Under the pieces are notes generated by a model. It had not been told where the DNA came from and made no database searches. It saw nothing but the letters and a program-made list of their open reading frames with translations. Both the position numbers and the translations under genes were made by a program. From assembly GCF_900116535.1 (NCBI RefSeq), contig NZ_FPAU01000001.1, positions 1,351,218-1,415,217 of the forward strand: a DNA stretch of 64,000 nt, in the 5' to 3' direction. This stretch comes from Kosakonia arachidis (GTDB lineage Bacteria > Pseudomonadota > Gammaproteobacteria > Enterobacterales > Enterobacteriaceae). Positions 9,282 through 18,331 of this stretch are shown here, in pieces (position 1 is the stretch's first letter; the number at the start of each line of letters is the position of its first letter).

Positions 9282-10569
9282 AGCGCTCCCGCAAATAGTT
9301 GACCGCTTGCTGCGTCTGCGGCCGGTTCAGGTAGTCTTCGCGAAACAAAATGGTGCCGCTAATCTGTGGCAGCGATTCGTTTAAATCGAGCTGTTTTTTC
9401 AACTCCGTTACGCCGCCGTTGACCATCCAGTCCGGCTCCATCTTCGAGGGTTCACCTACTTTATACAGTGCGATGCCGATATAAAGACGCGTATGGGTGG
9501 GTTTGACGACATCGGACCACCATTTTGCCAGCACGTCATACCGCGCAGCGCTACGCGAGAAGGGCCAGTAAATTTGTGGGGCGATATAATCCAGCAATCC
9601 CTGCTGCACCCAGCGACGGGTATCGGCGAAGGATTCATCGTAAGCCGCTGCGCCACGCGTGTCGGATCCGGCCGCGTCAAAGGAGCGGTTGCGCCATACA
9701 CCAGCAGGACTGACGCCAAATTCGACGCCCGGTTTCAGTTGTTTAATGGTGCGGGAAACCTGCTCAATCAGCAGCAGGGTGTTATTGCGCCGCCAGTCCG
9801 CTTTGGCGCTAAAACCCTTGCCATATTGCTGGAAGGTCTGGTTGTCATTCAGTTGTGAACCGGGCGTTTCGGTATAGAAATAGTCATCAAACTGTACGCC
9901 ATCGACAGGGTAATGGGTAACCACTTCGGCCACAATGCTGGTTATCCAGTCGCGCACATCCGGAATACCAGGATCGAGCACCAGGCGGTCACCGGCTGTT
10001 CGGATCCAGTCGCGATGCAGCACAAATATACTGGCCGGATGCAACGGGAGCGTGCGGTTAAGTGCCGCGATGGTTGCTGGCTGCGTGTTAACCGATACAC
10101 GGTACGGGTTAAACCAGGCATGCACTTTCATGCCGCGTTTGTGCGCTTCATCAAGCACAAACTGCAACGGATCGTAGCCCGGATCCTGACCAATTGTACC
10201 GGTCAGCGTATCGGACCATGGCAAAATTTTAGAAGGCCACAGCGCGGTGCCGTCCGGCTTCACCTGGAAAAAGACAGTATTAATGCCAAGGCTTTTGAGT
10301 TTATCCAGTTTTTCTATCAGCGCCTGCTGCTGCATGCGAATGCGCGTATCGGCGCTGCTGACATTCACCGAGTTGACCGGCGGCCAGTCGAGGCGGGAAA
10401 CCGTCGCCAGCCAGACGCCGCGGACCGGCTGTGAATTTTTATCTGTTGCAGGCAATGGCTGTTTCGACACTGGCGGTAGCGGTGTGACAAGAGATTTAGG
10501 CGGCTTGGAGGAACAACTGACCAGCAAAAGCGCAGTAGCAAAAAGGACGACTGACTTTTTAAGGGACAT
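9271..10569 (-). CDS. digH: DigH (YddW) lipoprotein glycosyl hydrolase
   Basis: A 432-residue lipoprotein: the signal peptide ends in the lipobox LVSC and is followed by a Pro/Ser/Lys linker. The large GHL10 domain begins at RGVWLATVSRLDWPP and contains VHAWFNPYR, YPVDGVQFDDYFY and QIYWPFSR. E. coli DigH (439 residues) is an outer-membrane lipoprotein that cleaves denuded septal glycan strands during division. The frame stays open upstream, but the ATG at 10569 is chosen because it creates the lipoprotein signal. The start lies 4 bases after the stop of the VF530 gene, so the two are probably cotranscribed. Confidence 0.92.
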   Translation of the reverse strand: MSLKKSVVLFATALLLVSCSSKPPKSLVTPLPPVSKQPLPATDKNSQPVRGVWLATVSRLDWPPVNSVNVSSADTRIRMQQQALIEKLDKLKSLGINTVFFQVKPDGTALWPSKILPWSDTLTGTIGQDPGYDPLQFVLDEAHKRGMKVHAWFNPYRVSVNTQPATIAALNRTLPLHPASIFVLHRDWIRTAGDRLVLDPGIPDVRDWITSIVAEVVTHYPVDGVQFDDYFYTETPGSQLNDNQTFQQYGKGFSAKADWRRNNTLLLIEQVSRTIKQLKPGVEFGVSPAGVWRNRSFDAAGSDTRGAAAYDESFADTRRWVQQGLLDYIAPQIYWPFSRSAARYDVLAKWWSDVVKPTHTRLYIGIALYKVGEPSKMEPDWMVNGGVTELKKQLDLNESLPQISGTILFREDYLNRPQTQQAVNYLRERWGE

Positions 10570-10573
10570 CTTA

Positions 10574-10864
10574 TTAGCTCTTATTGATGATTCGACTGCG
10601 GGTCCACGGATTAAAGGTGGGCTCATCCTTGTTGACCGGGGCGGTATCATCCAGAGAATCCAGATACAGCGCCTCGACTTCTGCGCGCGCCCAGGGCGTC
10701 CGGCGCAGAAACTTGAGACTGGATTTAACGCTGGGTTCGTTTTTAAAGCAATTAATATTGATGCGTTTACCCAATTCGTTCCAGCCATAACGGGCGACCA
10801 GTGCGTTGATTTGCATCTCCAGAGTGACACCATGCAGGGGATCTTTCGACGTGTGAGCAGCCAT
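10574..10864 (-). CDS. VF530 family (DUF2132) DNA-binding-like small protein
   Basis: A 96-residue protein containing [44 protein letters not shown] and EVEALY, the conserved core of the VF530/DUF2132 family. The structurally known member from Vibrio fischeri is a small helical protein of unknown role. Starting at ATG 10864 matches the usual family N-terminus; an in-frame TTG at 10924 would add 20 residues of unrelated sequence. The C-terminal extension [12 protein letters not shown] is not part of the core. It lies 4 bases upstream of digH and probably shares its transcript. Confidence 0.8.
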   Translation of the reverse strand: MAAHTSKDPLHGVTLEMQINALVARYGWNELGKRININCFKNEPSVKSSLKFLRRTPWARAEVEALYLDSLDDTAPVNKDEPTFNPWTRSRIINKS

Positions 10865-11012
10865 GTGAAGTCCGGTAATTTCTGCTTTTTCAGCAGGTGA
10901 GATAGGTTGTGGGGAAGGGTACAAGAAAGCCTGTAAAGCGGCAATGCCCGAGACCTGTTCTCTGCATCGTTTACGGCCCGAGTTCGCTAAGCCCCGGAGA
11001 ATTGTCCTGGTT

Positions 11013-11048
11013 TTAGTGCTGGCAGAGCGGGGTGTCTGCCAGCACTAA
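11013..11048. repeat. Perfect 14-bp inverted repeat downstream of lysC
   Basis: TTAGTGCTGGCAGA at 11013-11026 and its exact reverse complement at 11035-11048, with an 8-base loop. It lies 33 bases beyond the lysC stop. No T-run follows on the lysC transcript, so a simple intrinsic terminator is unlikely. It may stabilise the 3' end. Confidence 0.7.
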
Positions 11049-11081
11049 GGTGGGCTTAAGCACTACGCTGGTTAATCACCG

Positions 11082-12443
11082 TTATTCAAACAGACGACTA
11101 TGTAAGGCTTTTACGGCGTTATCCGCAACATCTGCTGGTAGCAGGAAACCGAGGCTGTGGCGTGACGCCCCGTGGCAAATCAGTCGTACAGGGTGGTTTT
11201 CCAGCCCGGCGAACACTTCGTGGCAGACACCTTCAGCCTGCGACAGCGAATTACCGATCAGGCTGACTAAAACCAGGCCGGTTTCCACTTCCACCTGGCA
11301 ATGCGACGACAGCTCGGTGAGCAGAGAGGTGGTCAGCATGTTGGATTCACCGGACGTGGCGCAGGTCGCATTCAGGATCAGCGCGATACTGGTTTCTGAG
11401 GTGGTGATGGAATCGACCGCCACATCATGGCGCGCCAGCAGCGCGAAGGTATCGGCTAAAAAGCGGCATGCAGACTGCCCCTGCTCGCAGTGTAATTTCA
11501 TCAGCGTTTGCTGACGGCGAACGGCCAGCGCGCGGTAACGTGGCGGGTTTTCAGCATCGCGGCAGACCAGCGTGCCACCGGCGGAAGGGTGTTTACTTGA
11601 ACCGACAAAGACCGGGATATTTTTGCGCATTGCCGGTAGCAGTGTCGCCGGATGCAGCACTTTTGCGCCAAAGGTCGCCATTTCGCTGGCTTCAGAAAAT
11701 GAGATCTGCTCGATGCGTTGCGCCCGAGAGACGAGACGCGGATCGGTCGTGTAGATCCCGGCGACGTCGGTCCAGATATCCACGCGCGCAGCGTGTAGCG
11801 CTTCACCCAGCAGCGAGGCAGTGTAATCACTACCGCCGCGGCCCAACGTCGTGGTCTGGCCGTTCGTCTCGCGTCCGATAAACCCCTGTGTGACCACTAA
11901 TGCCTGCTCAATACGAGGACGCAGCCGTCTTTCAACGCGTTCTGCCGTGGCATCCAGCAGTGGTTCTGCGCAACCAAAGCAGTCAGTGGTGCGAATAACC
12001 TTGCGAGCATCAAACCATTCAGTCTCGACATCGCGCTCGCGCAGCACCTCAACAAACAGCAGGCTGGACATCAATTCGCCGTGGCTGACCAGCGCGTCGC
12101 TGAGCGCGGCCGAGTGGGTAGTAAAGGCTTCTTCCGCCAGGCGGCTGATGTTGTCGAGAAGGTGGTCGATCTCCTGGCGAATGGCATCCTGCTGTTGCAG
12201 GCGGGAGATAATGTTGTACTGAATGGTGCGCAGGGTTTCGATTTTGTCCAGGCGTTCCCGGCTATCAAGGCCAGCAGAAAGCTCGACTAAAATATTGGTC
12301 ACGCCCGCAGATGCAGACAGAACAACCAGACGGACATCTTTATCGGCAAGAACGATGGTGGCGCTACGGCTCATCGCGTCAAAGTCAGCAACACTGGTGC
12401 CGCCGAATTTGGCAACGACGATGTGTGGAAAAGTGCGAGTCAT
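11082..12443 (-). CDS. lysC: Aspartokinase III, LysC-type
   Basis: A 453-residue aspartate kinase with the N-terminal KFGGTSVADFDAMSRSA, a substrate-binding RGGSDYTAS (LGRGGSDYTA), and two C-terminal ACT modules (DSITTSETSIALIL and VSLIGNSLSQAEGV), ending LHSRLFE as E. coli LysC does. It phosphorylates aspartate, the first step towards aspartate semialdehyde; ACT domains normally confer lysine inhibition. E. coli lysC lies beside pgi, not here. In this window it is divergent from dat-ddc, which consume aspartate semialdehyde, so it may feed that pathway. Whether this is the only lysC or a second copy cannot be seen. The ribosome binding site is weak. Confidence 0.92.
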   Translation of the reverse strand: MTRTFPHIVVAKFGGTSVADFDAMSRSATIVLADKDVRLVVLSASAGVTNILVELSAGLDSRERLDKIETLRTIQYNIISRLQQQDAIRQEIDHLLDNISRLAEEAFTTHSAALSDALVSHGELMSSLLFVEVLRERDVETEWFDARKVIRTTDCFGCAEPLLDATAERVERRLRPRIEQALVVTQGFIGRETNGQTTTLGRGGSDYTASLLGEALHAARVDIWTDVAGIYTTDPRLVSRAQRIEQISFSEASEMATFGAKVLHPATLLPAMRKNIPVFVGSSKHPSAGGTLVCRDAENPPRYRALAVRRQQTLMKLHCEQGQSACRFLADTFALLARHDVAVDSITTSETSIALILNATCATSGESNMLTTSLLTELSSHCQVEVETGLVLVSLIGNSLSQAEGVCHEVFAGLENHPVRLICHGASRHSLGFLLPADVADNAVKALHSRLFE

Positions 12444-12462
12444 AACAATCTCATATCAGGGC

Positions 12463-12478
12463 GCCATTAATTAATGGC
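12463..12478. promoter_or_regulatory. 16-bp perfect palindrome in front of lysC
   Basis: GCCATTAATTAATGGC is a perfect 16-base palindrome lying 19 bases upstream of the lysC start, inside the leader. It could be a repressor site or a small hairpin affecting translation. No known consensus is recognised. Confidence 0.4.
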
Positions 12479-12529
12479 AAGAAAATTTTCATTCTCGGCA
12501 TAAGGTGAAATAACCTGTCCGGCTGCCCG

Positions 12530-12720
12530 GTGGTCTTTGCCTTACGAAATGTCCGCCCGCGAACATTTCTGATGACAACCCAGGATTTGCTCCCGTTGTC
12601 GATAACCGGTATTGCCTGTCACAGGTTATCGGGTGATGCGCTTTATGGCTTAAATCGTTGACTTCCTGTTTACAGTGCGACGCGCTTTGTTCAATGTTTC
12701 GCCGCACAGGGAAATTTGGA
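12530..12720 (-). ncRNA. Lysine-riboswitch-like (L box) leader of lysC, 5' half divergent
   Basis: Read on the minus strand, the leader contains CCTGGGTTGTCA (GGGTTGTCA at 12581-12573), then CAGAAATGTTCGC and CGGACATTTCGTAAG. This matches, almost base for base from memory, the 3' core of the E. coli lysC lysine riboswitch (CCTGGGTTGTCA, CAGAAGCGTTCGC, CGGGCGTTTCGCAAG). The last part folds as a 7-bp hairpin (12546-12552 with 12563-12569). Upstream is an 8-bp stem (12600-12607 with 12624-12631). The 5' hallmark AGAGG-N-GC and the AAGTA element are not recognisable. It is therefore either a strongly diverged or a partly decayed lysine sensor. Confidence 0.6.
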
Positions 12721-13132
12721 GCGGGCATATTAAGTGATTTGCCCGGCTGAATCGATATTTTCCTTACGTTTTATGCACCCGAACTGAAAAATAACGCATT
12801 AGCCGTTAATTTTCGCCGTTATTAATGACGATAGTGGGCTTTACAGGATAAAAAGCCAGCATGCAGAGCGGTAATTTCAGGCCTTTAATCCTTTGTTAGC
12901 GCTCCGCTTTGGTATTTGTAACAGAATTGCTTACAATTGAAGTAACGCAAATTCTGCACAGACGTTATTTTTGTTATTGATTTTAAAGGTGATTATCAAT
13001 AAATGCCTTTAAAAATAAAAGATTGAGTCCGGCGTTAAAAAAACATATATTAGCCGCGTTTTTTTTCGAGCTAATCCCATAAACCATTATTCAATCAGAG
13101 TGAAACATCGCGCTGGTTGTAGGAGTGATATG
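12721..13132. promoter_or_regulatory. Divergent promoter region between lysC and dat
   Basis: About 410 bases of AT-rich DNA without a gene. It must hold the lysC promoter (leftwards) and the dat-ddc promoter (rightwards). GCGGGCATATTAAGTGATTTGCCCG near 12721 forms an imperfect hairpin. No operator could be assigned. The dat ribosome binding site AGGAG lies at 13121-13125. Confidence 0.5.
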
Positions 13133-14515
13133 ATGACGGATAAAGTCCGTATTGATACTTTGAATGCAAATTCATTACCTCAGAACAATGAAACCTTCCT
13201 GGCACGACAAGCTGAGTTTGAATCCAATGTAAGGAGCTATCCGCGTAAATTGCCTCTGGCAATTGCCAAAGCGCAGGGCGTCTGGATCACCGATGTCGAA
13301 AATAATCAATATCTTGACTGCCTCGCAGGTGCAGGAACCATGGCTCTGGGTCATAACCATCCTGAAGTTCTGCAAAGCATCCAAAGTGTCATTACCAGTG
13401 GCTTACCGTTACATACACTGGATCTGACCACACCGTTGAAAGATGAGTTCTCTGCTTATCTGTTGTCGCTGCTGCCGGGCCAGGGCAAAGAGTATTGCCT
13501 GCAATTCACTGGTCCTTCTGGTGCTGATGCGGTTGAAGCCGCGCTGAAACTGGCGAAAAAAGTGACTGGCCGTTCCGGCGTGATCAGTTTCTCCGGCGGC
13601 TATCATGGTATGACCCATGGTGCGCTGGCGGTAACCGGCAACCTGTCGCCGAAAGAAGCGGTTAACGGCATGATGCCGGAAGTGCAGTTTATGCCTTACC
13701 CGAACGAGTACCGCTGCCCGCTGGGTATCGGCGGTGAAGCTGGCGTGAAAGCATTAACCTACTACTTTGAAAATCTGATCAACGACGTTGAAAGCGGCGT
13801 GCGTAAACCGGCTGCGGTGATCCTCGAAGCCGTGCAGGGCGAGGGCGGCGTGAATCCGGCGCCGGTTGAGTGGTTACAGCGCATCCGTAAAGTGACGCAG
13901 GAACATGGCATTGTCCTGATCATCGACGAAGTGCAGGCGGGCTTTGCCCGTACCGGTAAATTGTTTGCCTTTGAGCACGCCGGTATCGAGCCGGATATCA
14001 TTGTGATGTCTAAAGCTGTTGGCGGCGGTTTGCCACTGGCCGTACTGGGTATCAAAAAGCAGTTCGACGCATGGGCGCCGGGCCACCACACTGGAACCTT
14101 CCGCGGCAACCAGTTGGCGATGGCGACCGGTCTGACAACGCTGAAGATCCTGAAAGATGACCATATTGCCGACAAAGTGGCAGCGCAGGGCGTCTGGCTG
14201 AAAGAGAAACTTGCCGGGCTGCAAAAACGTTTCCCGGTTATCGGTCATGTGCGCGGTCTGGGCCTGATGATTGGCATTGAAATCGTCAAGCCGAATGAAG
14301 CGCAGGATCACATGGGTTGCTACCCGGCGGACGGCGAGCTTTCTGCACTGCTGCAGAAAAAATGCTTCGAAAATGGTCTGATTCTGGAGCGCGGCGGTCG
14401 TAATGGTTGCGTGCTGCGCCTGCTGCCATCGCTGCTGATCAGCAATGACGAGCTGGAAATCTTCCTCGACAAGTTTGAGAACGCGTTGTTAGCAGCCGGC
14501 GTTAAGCCTGTTTAA
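13133..14515 (+). CDS. dat: Diaminobutyrate--2-oxoglutarate aminotransferase
   Basis: A class III PLP aminotransferase of 460 residues. The core [20 protein letters not shown], the [17 protein letters not shown] segment, [14 protein letters not shown] and the PLP-lysine motif SKAVGGG (near residue 293) are typical of diaminobutyrate transaminases. It converts aspartate semialdehyde plus glutamate to L-2,4-diaminobutyrate. An open frame extends to a GTG at 13100. AGGAG at 13121-13125 points to ATG 13130 or 13133; the second has the better spacing (7 bases). ddc follows 13 bases downstream, completing the route to 1,3-diaminopropane. Confidence 0.93.
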   Translation: MTDKVRIDTLNANSLPQNNETFLARQAEFESNVRSYPRKLPLAIAKAQGVWITDVENNQYLDCLAGAGTMALGHNHPEVLQSIQSVITSGLPLHTLDLTTPLKDEFSAYLLSLLPGQGKEYCLQFTGPSGADAVEAALKLAKKVTGRSGVISFSGGYHGMTHGALAVTGNLSPKEAVNGMMPEVQFMPYPNEYRCPLGIGGEAGVKALTYYFENLINDVESGVRKPAAVILEAVQGEGGVNPAPVEWLQRIRKVTQEHGIVLIIDEVQAGFARTGKLFAFEHAGIEPDIIVMSKAVGGGLPLAVLGIKKQFDAWAPGHHTGTFRGNQLAMATGLTTLKILKDDHIADKVAAQGVWLKEKLAGLQKRFPVIGHVRGLGLMIGIEIVKPNEAQDHMGCYPADGELSALLQKKCFENGLILERGGRNGCVLRLLPSLLISNDELEIFLDKFENALLAAGVKPV

Positions 14516-14528
14516 TCGGAGCAATTGA

Positions 14529-15992
14529 ATGTCTGATGTAAATCCGATTCTTTCAGGTTCTGCGCAAAGTATTGCTGCCTATCAGGACGCCATTGAGCAG
14601 AGCACAAAAGCGGTTGTTCAGTGGCTGAAACAACCTGAGATGTACCAGGGCAAAACGGTTGAGCAGTTGCGTGAGCGCATCAATTTAGAATTTACCTCTC
14701 AGGGCCTGGGTAACCAGGCCGCGATTGAGCGCGCCGTTGAGTACTTCCTGAAAGACAGTCTTTCTGTGCATCACCCGCAGTGTGTTGCGCATCTGCACTG
14801 TCCGAGCCTGGTGATCAGCCAGGCGGCGGAAGTTTTGATCAACGCCACTAACCAGAGCATGGATTCGTGGGATCAAAGCCCTTCAGCCACCATCATTGAA
14901 ATCAAGTTGATTGAATGGCTGCGCGCCCAGGTGGGTTATCAGCCAGGCGATGCCGGGGTTTTCACCAGCGGCGGCACCCAAAGCAACCTGATGGGGTTGA
15001 TGCTGGCTCGCGATGCGTTTTTTGCGCGCCAGGGCCACTCTGTTCAGCAGGATGGGTTAACGGGCGATCTGAGTAAAATCAAAGTATTATGCTCTGAAAA
15101 TGCCCACTTCTCGGTGCAGAAAAACATGGCACTGATGGGGCTGGGTTATCGCTCCGTGACGCGGGTTAGGACGGATAAGTTCTCCCGTATGGATCTCAAC
15201 GATCTGGCAGCGAAGCTGGCGCAGGCGAAAGTGAACGGCGAACAGGTTCTGGCGATCGTTGCGACCGCCGGCACTACCGATGCCGGGGCTATCGATCCGT
15301 TAGTGGAGATTGCTGCGCTGGCGGCGGAATACCAGACCTGGATGCATGTGGATGCGGCCTGGGGTGGCGCGTTGCTGCTGTCTGAGAAATTCCGGCACTA
15401 CCTGAACGGGCTTGAGTTAGCGGATTCGGTAACGCTTGATTTCCACAAGCAATTCTTCCAGACCATCAGTTGTGGCGCGTTCTTGCTGAAAGATCCGCGT
15501 CACTATCAACTGATGCGTTACCAGGCGGCTTACCTGAACTCGGACTTTGACGAAGAGCACGGTGTACCGAACCTGGTATCGAAATCACTGCAAACCACCC
15601 GTCGTTTTGATGCGCTGAAACTGTGGATGGGCCTTGAAGCGCTGGGTAAAAAGCAGTACGCCGAAATCATTGATAATGGTGTAACGCTGGCGCAACAGGT
15701 GGCAGAATTTGTCGCGCAGGAGCCGCAACTGGAGCTGGTGATGCAACCGCAGCTTGCCAGTGTGCTGTTCCGCTTCCGTCCGCAAAACGATGATATGTCC
15801 GCCGTTGCGCTGCTGAACCAGCGCATTGGCGATGCGTTGCTGGCCTCCGGGGCAGCTAACGTTGGGGTAACGGAAGCGGATGGCATCACCTGCCTTAAGC
15901 TGACCTTGCTGAACCCGACCGTGTGTCTGCAAGACGTTAAAGTTCTGCTGGCAAGCGTAAAAGCCTGCGGTGAGCAACTGCTTAATGCTTAA
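14529..15992 (+). CDS. ddc: L-2,4-diaminobutyrate decarboxylase
   Basis: A 487-residue group II PLP-dependent decarboxylase. HPQCVAHLHCPS, FTSGGTQSNLMGLMLARD, HVDAAWGG and the PLP-lysine segment LDFHKQFFQ (Lys near residue 307) are visible. Together with Dat it makes 1,3-diaminopropane from aspartate semialdehyde, as first described for Acinetobacter and also known in Enterobacter. CGGAG lies 7-8 bases before the ATG. The 13-base gap to dat and the terminator just downstream define a two-gene operon. The product may be a polyamine in its own right or a building block for a siderophore or cell-surface compound; no such cluster is present here. Confidence 0.92.
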   Translation: MSDVNPILSGSAQSIAAYQDAIEQSTKAVVQWLKQPEMYQGKTVEQLRERINLEFTSQGLGNQAAIERAVEYFLKDSLSVHHPQCVAHLHCPSLVISQAAEVLINATNQSMDSWDQSPSATIIEIKLIEWLRAQVGYQPGDAGVFTSGGTQSNLMGLMLARDAFFARQGHSVQQDGLTGDLSKIKVLCSENAHFSVQKNMALMGLGYRSVTRVRTDKFSRMDLNDLAAKLAQAKVNGEQVLAIVATAGTTDAGAIDPLVEIAALAAEYQTWMHVDAAWGGALLLSEKFRHYLNGLELADSVTLDFHKQFFQTISCGAFLLKDPRHYQLMRYQAAYLNSDFDEEHGVPNLVSKSLQTTRRFDALKLWMGLEALGKKQYAEIIDNGVTLAQQVAEFVAQEPQLELVMQPQLASVLFRFRPQNDDMSAVALLNQRIGDALLASGAANVGVTEADGITCLKLTLLNPTVCLQDVKVLLASVKACGEQLLNA

Positions 15993-16009
15993 CGGGTAAT
16001 ACAATATTA

Positions 16010-16036
16010 AAAGCCGACAACGCTGTCGGCTTTTTT
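16010..16036 (+). terminator. Rho-independent terminator of dat-ddc
   Basis: GCCGAC (16013-16018), 6-base loop, GTCGGC (16025-16030), flanked by A-tract and T8. The A-tract also lets it serve the convergent nickel permease gene. Confidence 0.88.
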
Positions 16037-16078
16037 TTCGGTTTTTAATTGCCTGCACATTTCAGTGTGTGGTGTTTA

Positions 16079-17098
16079 TTAATCCGTAAAAAGCGCATCG
16101 TAACCCTTCCAGCGGTAGTTCAGTACAGAAAGCAGCCAACAGACAATAAACAATCCGACCACAAAGAACCCGGCATTACTCAGGTTATCGTTCATCACGG
16201 CGATGATATCCCAGAATCGACCATGTAAATCAAGCTCATCCACGATTAATCCCAGCGCTTCGCTGCCGCCAATAAATAACGCAACAATAACCGATGTGCC
16301 AGTGATGGTCATATTGTAATAGAGTTTGCGTTGCGGCTTGCTGAATGCCCAGCCATAGGCTTCGACCATCAGGATATTATCCAGCGTATCGATTAACGCC
16401 ATGCCACTGGTAAAGAGAGCCGGGAATACCAGAATAGACCACACCGACATGCCATTTGACGCGCCGGCGGTGGAAATACCCAGTACGCCAATTTCGGTGG
16501 CGGTGTCAAACCCCAGTCCGAATAAAAAACCGACAAGGTACATATGCCAGCTTTGCGACACCAGACGGAATGTGCGGTGAAAGATCCAGCTCATTACTCC
16601 GCCGGATACAATTCTTTCTTCGGGAAGCGATGTGTCGCCATTTTTGAATTGCCGGAAAGTGCGCCAGACATTACTGAGAATAAGTAAATTCACCAGCGCG
16701 ATAATGATCAGAAAAAAAGCCGATACGCTGGTGCCAATCATGCCGCCGGTTTTATGCAACCATCCCATGTTATGGCTAAACGCTGTGGCAGTTGCCGCAA
16801 TGGCAATGGTAGCGAGGATAACAATCGTGGAGTGCCCCAGTGAAAACCAGGTGCCGACGCTGCACGATCTTTTTCCATGTTGCATCATTTTACGCGTCAC
16901 ATTATCGATGGCGGCGATGTGGTCTGCATCCACCGCATGGCGTAAGCCGTAGCACCATGCCAGTAGGCTTGCCGCCATCAGCGAGGCGCTATCGCCAAAG
17001 GTGAAAAATGCCCAGCCCCAGGCTGCGATATTCATCATCAGCAGCATAACGATCAACAAGCAAGCGCGTGGATTCCTGAAGAGTAACGCGGAAAACAT
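16079..17098 (-). CDS. NiCoT family nickel/cobalt permease
   Basis: A 339-residue polytopic inner-membrane protein (about eight helices) of the HoxN/NixA class. The diagnostic helix II motif RHAVDADHIAAIDN (HX4DH) is present, as are LGHSTIVILAT and the GFDTATEIG motif. It takes up Ni2+ or Co2+ at high affinity; substrate preference cannot be told from sequence. No urease or hydrogenase gene is adjacent. About 265 bases separate it from the divergent hydroxyacid dehydrogenase gene; I see no obvious NikR site. A weak TTG-initiated 64-codon frame on the minus strand (17146-17340) lies in that gap and is not called. Confidence 0.9.
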   Translation of the reverse strand: MFSALLFRNPRACLLIVMLLMMNIAAWGWAFFTFGDSASLMAASLLAWCYGLRHAVDADHIAAIDNVTRKMMQHGKRSCSVGTWFSLGHSTIVILATIAIAATATAFSHNMGWLHKTGGMIGTSVSAFFLIIIALVNLLILSNVWRTFRQFKNGDTSLPEERIVSGGVMSWIFHRTFRLVSQSWHMYLVGFLFGLGFDTATEIGVLGISTAGASNGMSVWSILVFPALFTSGMALIDTLDNILMVEAYGWAFSKPQRKLYYNMTITGTSVIVALFIGGSEALGLIVDELDLHGRFWDIIAVMNDNLSNAGFFVVGLFIVCWLLSVLNYRWKGYDALFTD

Positions 17099-17363
17099 TT
17101 AAGACCTCAACGGGTTGCGTGGTTATATGGCCAGGATATTTTGTCTTATTGCTCGATGGGGTATGTTGATATCGATCTATCCAGCGGCAATTCGCCTATT
17201 TCGGCAATAGAGGACTGTCCGTGACAGGCAGGAAGGCGTAAGACGTTTAATTCACTCATCACTTTGGTGACACTTTTCACGCTGTGGCTGGAGGCGTTGC
17301 TGAAGATTTTGCGCTGAGCGGTTGCTGCATCATCCAACAATTATTCAACATTGAGAGGGCAGA

Positions 17364-18320
17364 ATGGCTATTCAGGTGTTAATTCCCGACGACTATCAGC
17401 GTGCCACGCAGCAGCTCCGTTTTCTGCAGCAAAATGATCAATTCCATTGTTCTGTGCTGGGCGATTTAAGCAAAGAGTCGCTGGCAGAGCGCGCATTGTT
17501 TAATGCCCAGGCATTAATCCTCATCCGGGAAAGAACCGTTGTTGATGCAGCTTTTTTGCGCCGCACACCGAATCTGAAGTTAATTAGTCAAACCGGTAAA
17601 CTGGCAAAAAATGTGGATATTGACGCCTGCACGCAGGCAGGTGTTGCCGTCGTCGAAGGTGTGGGTTCTCCGGTGGCTCCCGCTGAGTTAACGTGGTTAT
17701 TGATTATGGCATCCAGAAGAAAATTCGTTTCTTCGGTTAATGCCATGAAAGAGGGACGCTGGCAAACGGAAATCGGATCGGCGGTAAATAAGCAACTTTT
17801 AGGGATCCTCGGATACGGCAAAATCGGTAAGCGAATTGCCAGTTATGCACAAGCATTTGATATGCAGGTGCAGGTGTGGGGAAGCGAACGTGCGCAGGGA
17901 GAGACGCGTGCCGCCGGGGTGCGGGTGGCGGAAAATCGCGAGCAGTTTTTCGCGACTTCCGATGTGATTACCGTTCATCAACGTTTGGTAGCGCAAACGC
18001 AAGGCAATATCACTTCCGCCGACCTCGCGCTGATGAGAACGGATGCATTATTCGTCAATACCAGCCGTGCTGAACTGGTCGCCGAAGGCGCGCTTTATCA
18101 CGCACTGCGCCAGGGTCGCCCCGGATATGCCGCGCTGGACGTCTACGAACAAGAGCCCGTATACAATACGCATAACCCTTACCTGGCAATGCCGAATGTG
18201 CTCTGTACACCACATCTGGGCTATGTGGAAACAGCCAGTTATGACTTATATTTCAAGACGGCCTTTGATAACGTGGTGCGTTTTTTTGCCGGTGATACCT
18301 CACACGTCATAAATCGCTGA
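17364..18320 (+). CDS. D-isomer-specific 2-hydroxyacid dehydrogenase
   Basis: A 318-residue NAD-dependent dehydrogenase of the SerA/LdhA superfamily. The Rossmann motif LGILGYGKIGKRIA lies near residue 148. The catalytic set is visible: Arg in NTSRAELV (near 234), Glu in DVYEQEPV (near 262), and His in TPHLGYVE (near 281). The substrate is unknown; it is shorter than SerA and lacks an ACT domain. GAGAGG before the ATG gives a good ribosome binding site. It is convergent with the regulator gene downstream (11-base gap). Confidence 0.85.
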   Translation: MAIQVLIPDDYQRATQQLRFLQQNDQFHCSVLGDLSKESLAERALFNAQALILIRERTVVDAAFLRRTPNLKLISQTGKLAKNVDIDACTQAGVAVVEGVGSPVAPAELTWLLIMASRRKFVSSVNAMKEGRWQTEIGSAVNKQLLGILGYGKIGKRIASYAQAFDMQVQVWGSERAQGETRAAGVRVAENREQFFATSDVITVHQRLVAQTQGNITSADLALMRTDALFVNTSRAELVAEGALYHALRQGRPGYAALDVYEQEPVYNTHNPYLAMPNVLCTPHLGYVETASYDLYFKTAFDNVVRFFAGDTSHVINR

Positions 18321-18331
18321 CTCACTCAGTT

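Noticed and set aside
17146-17340. 64-codon minus-strand ORF in the permease/dehydrogenase gap
   Set aside because: TTG start, no ribosome binding site and no recognised family. It could be a leader ORF but is not supported.
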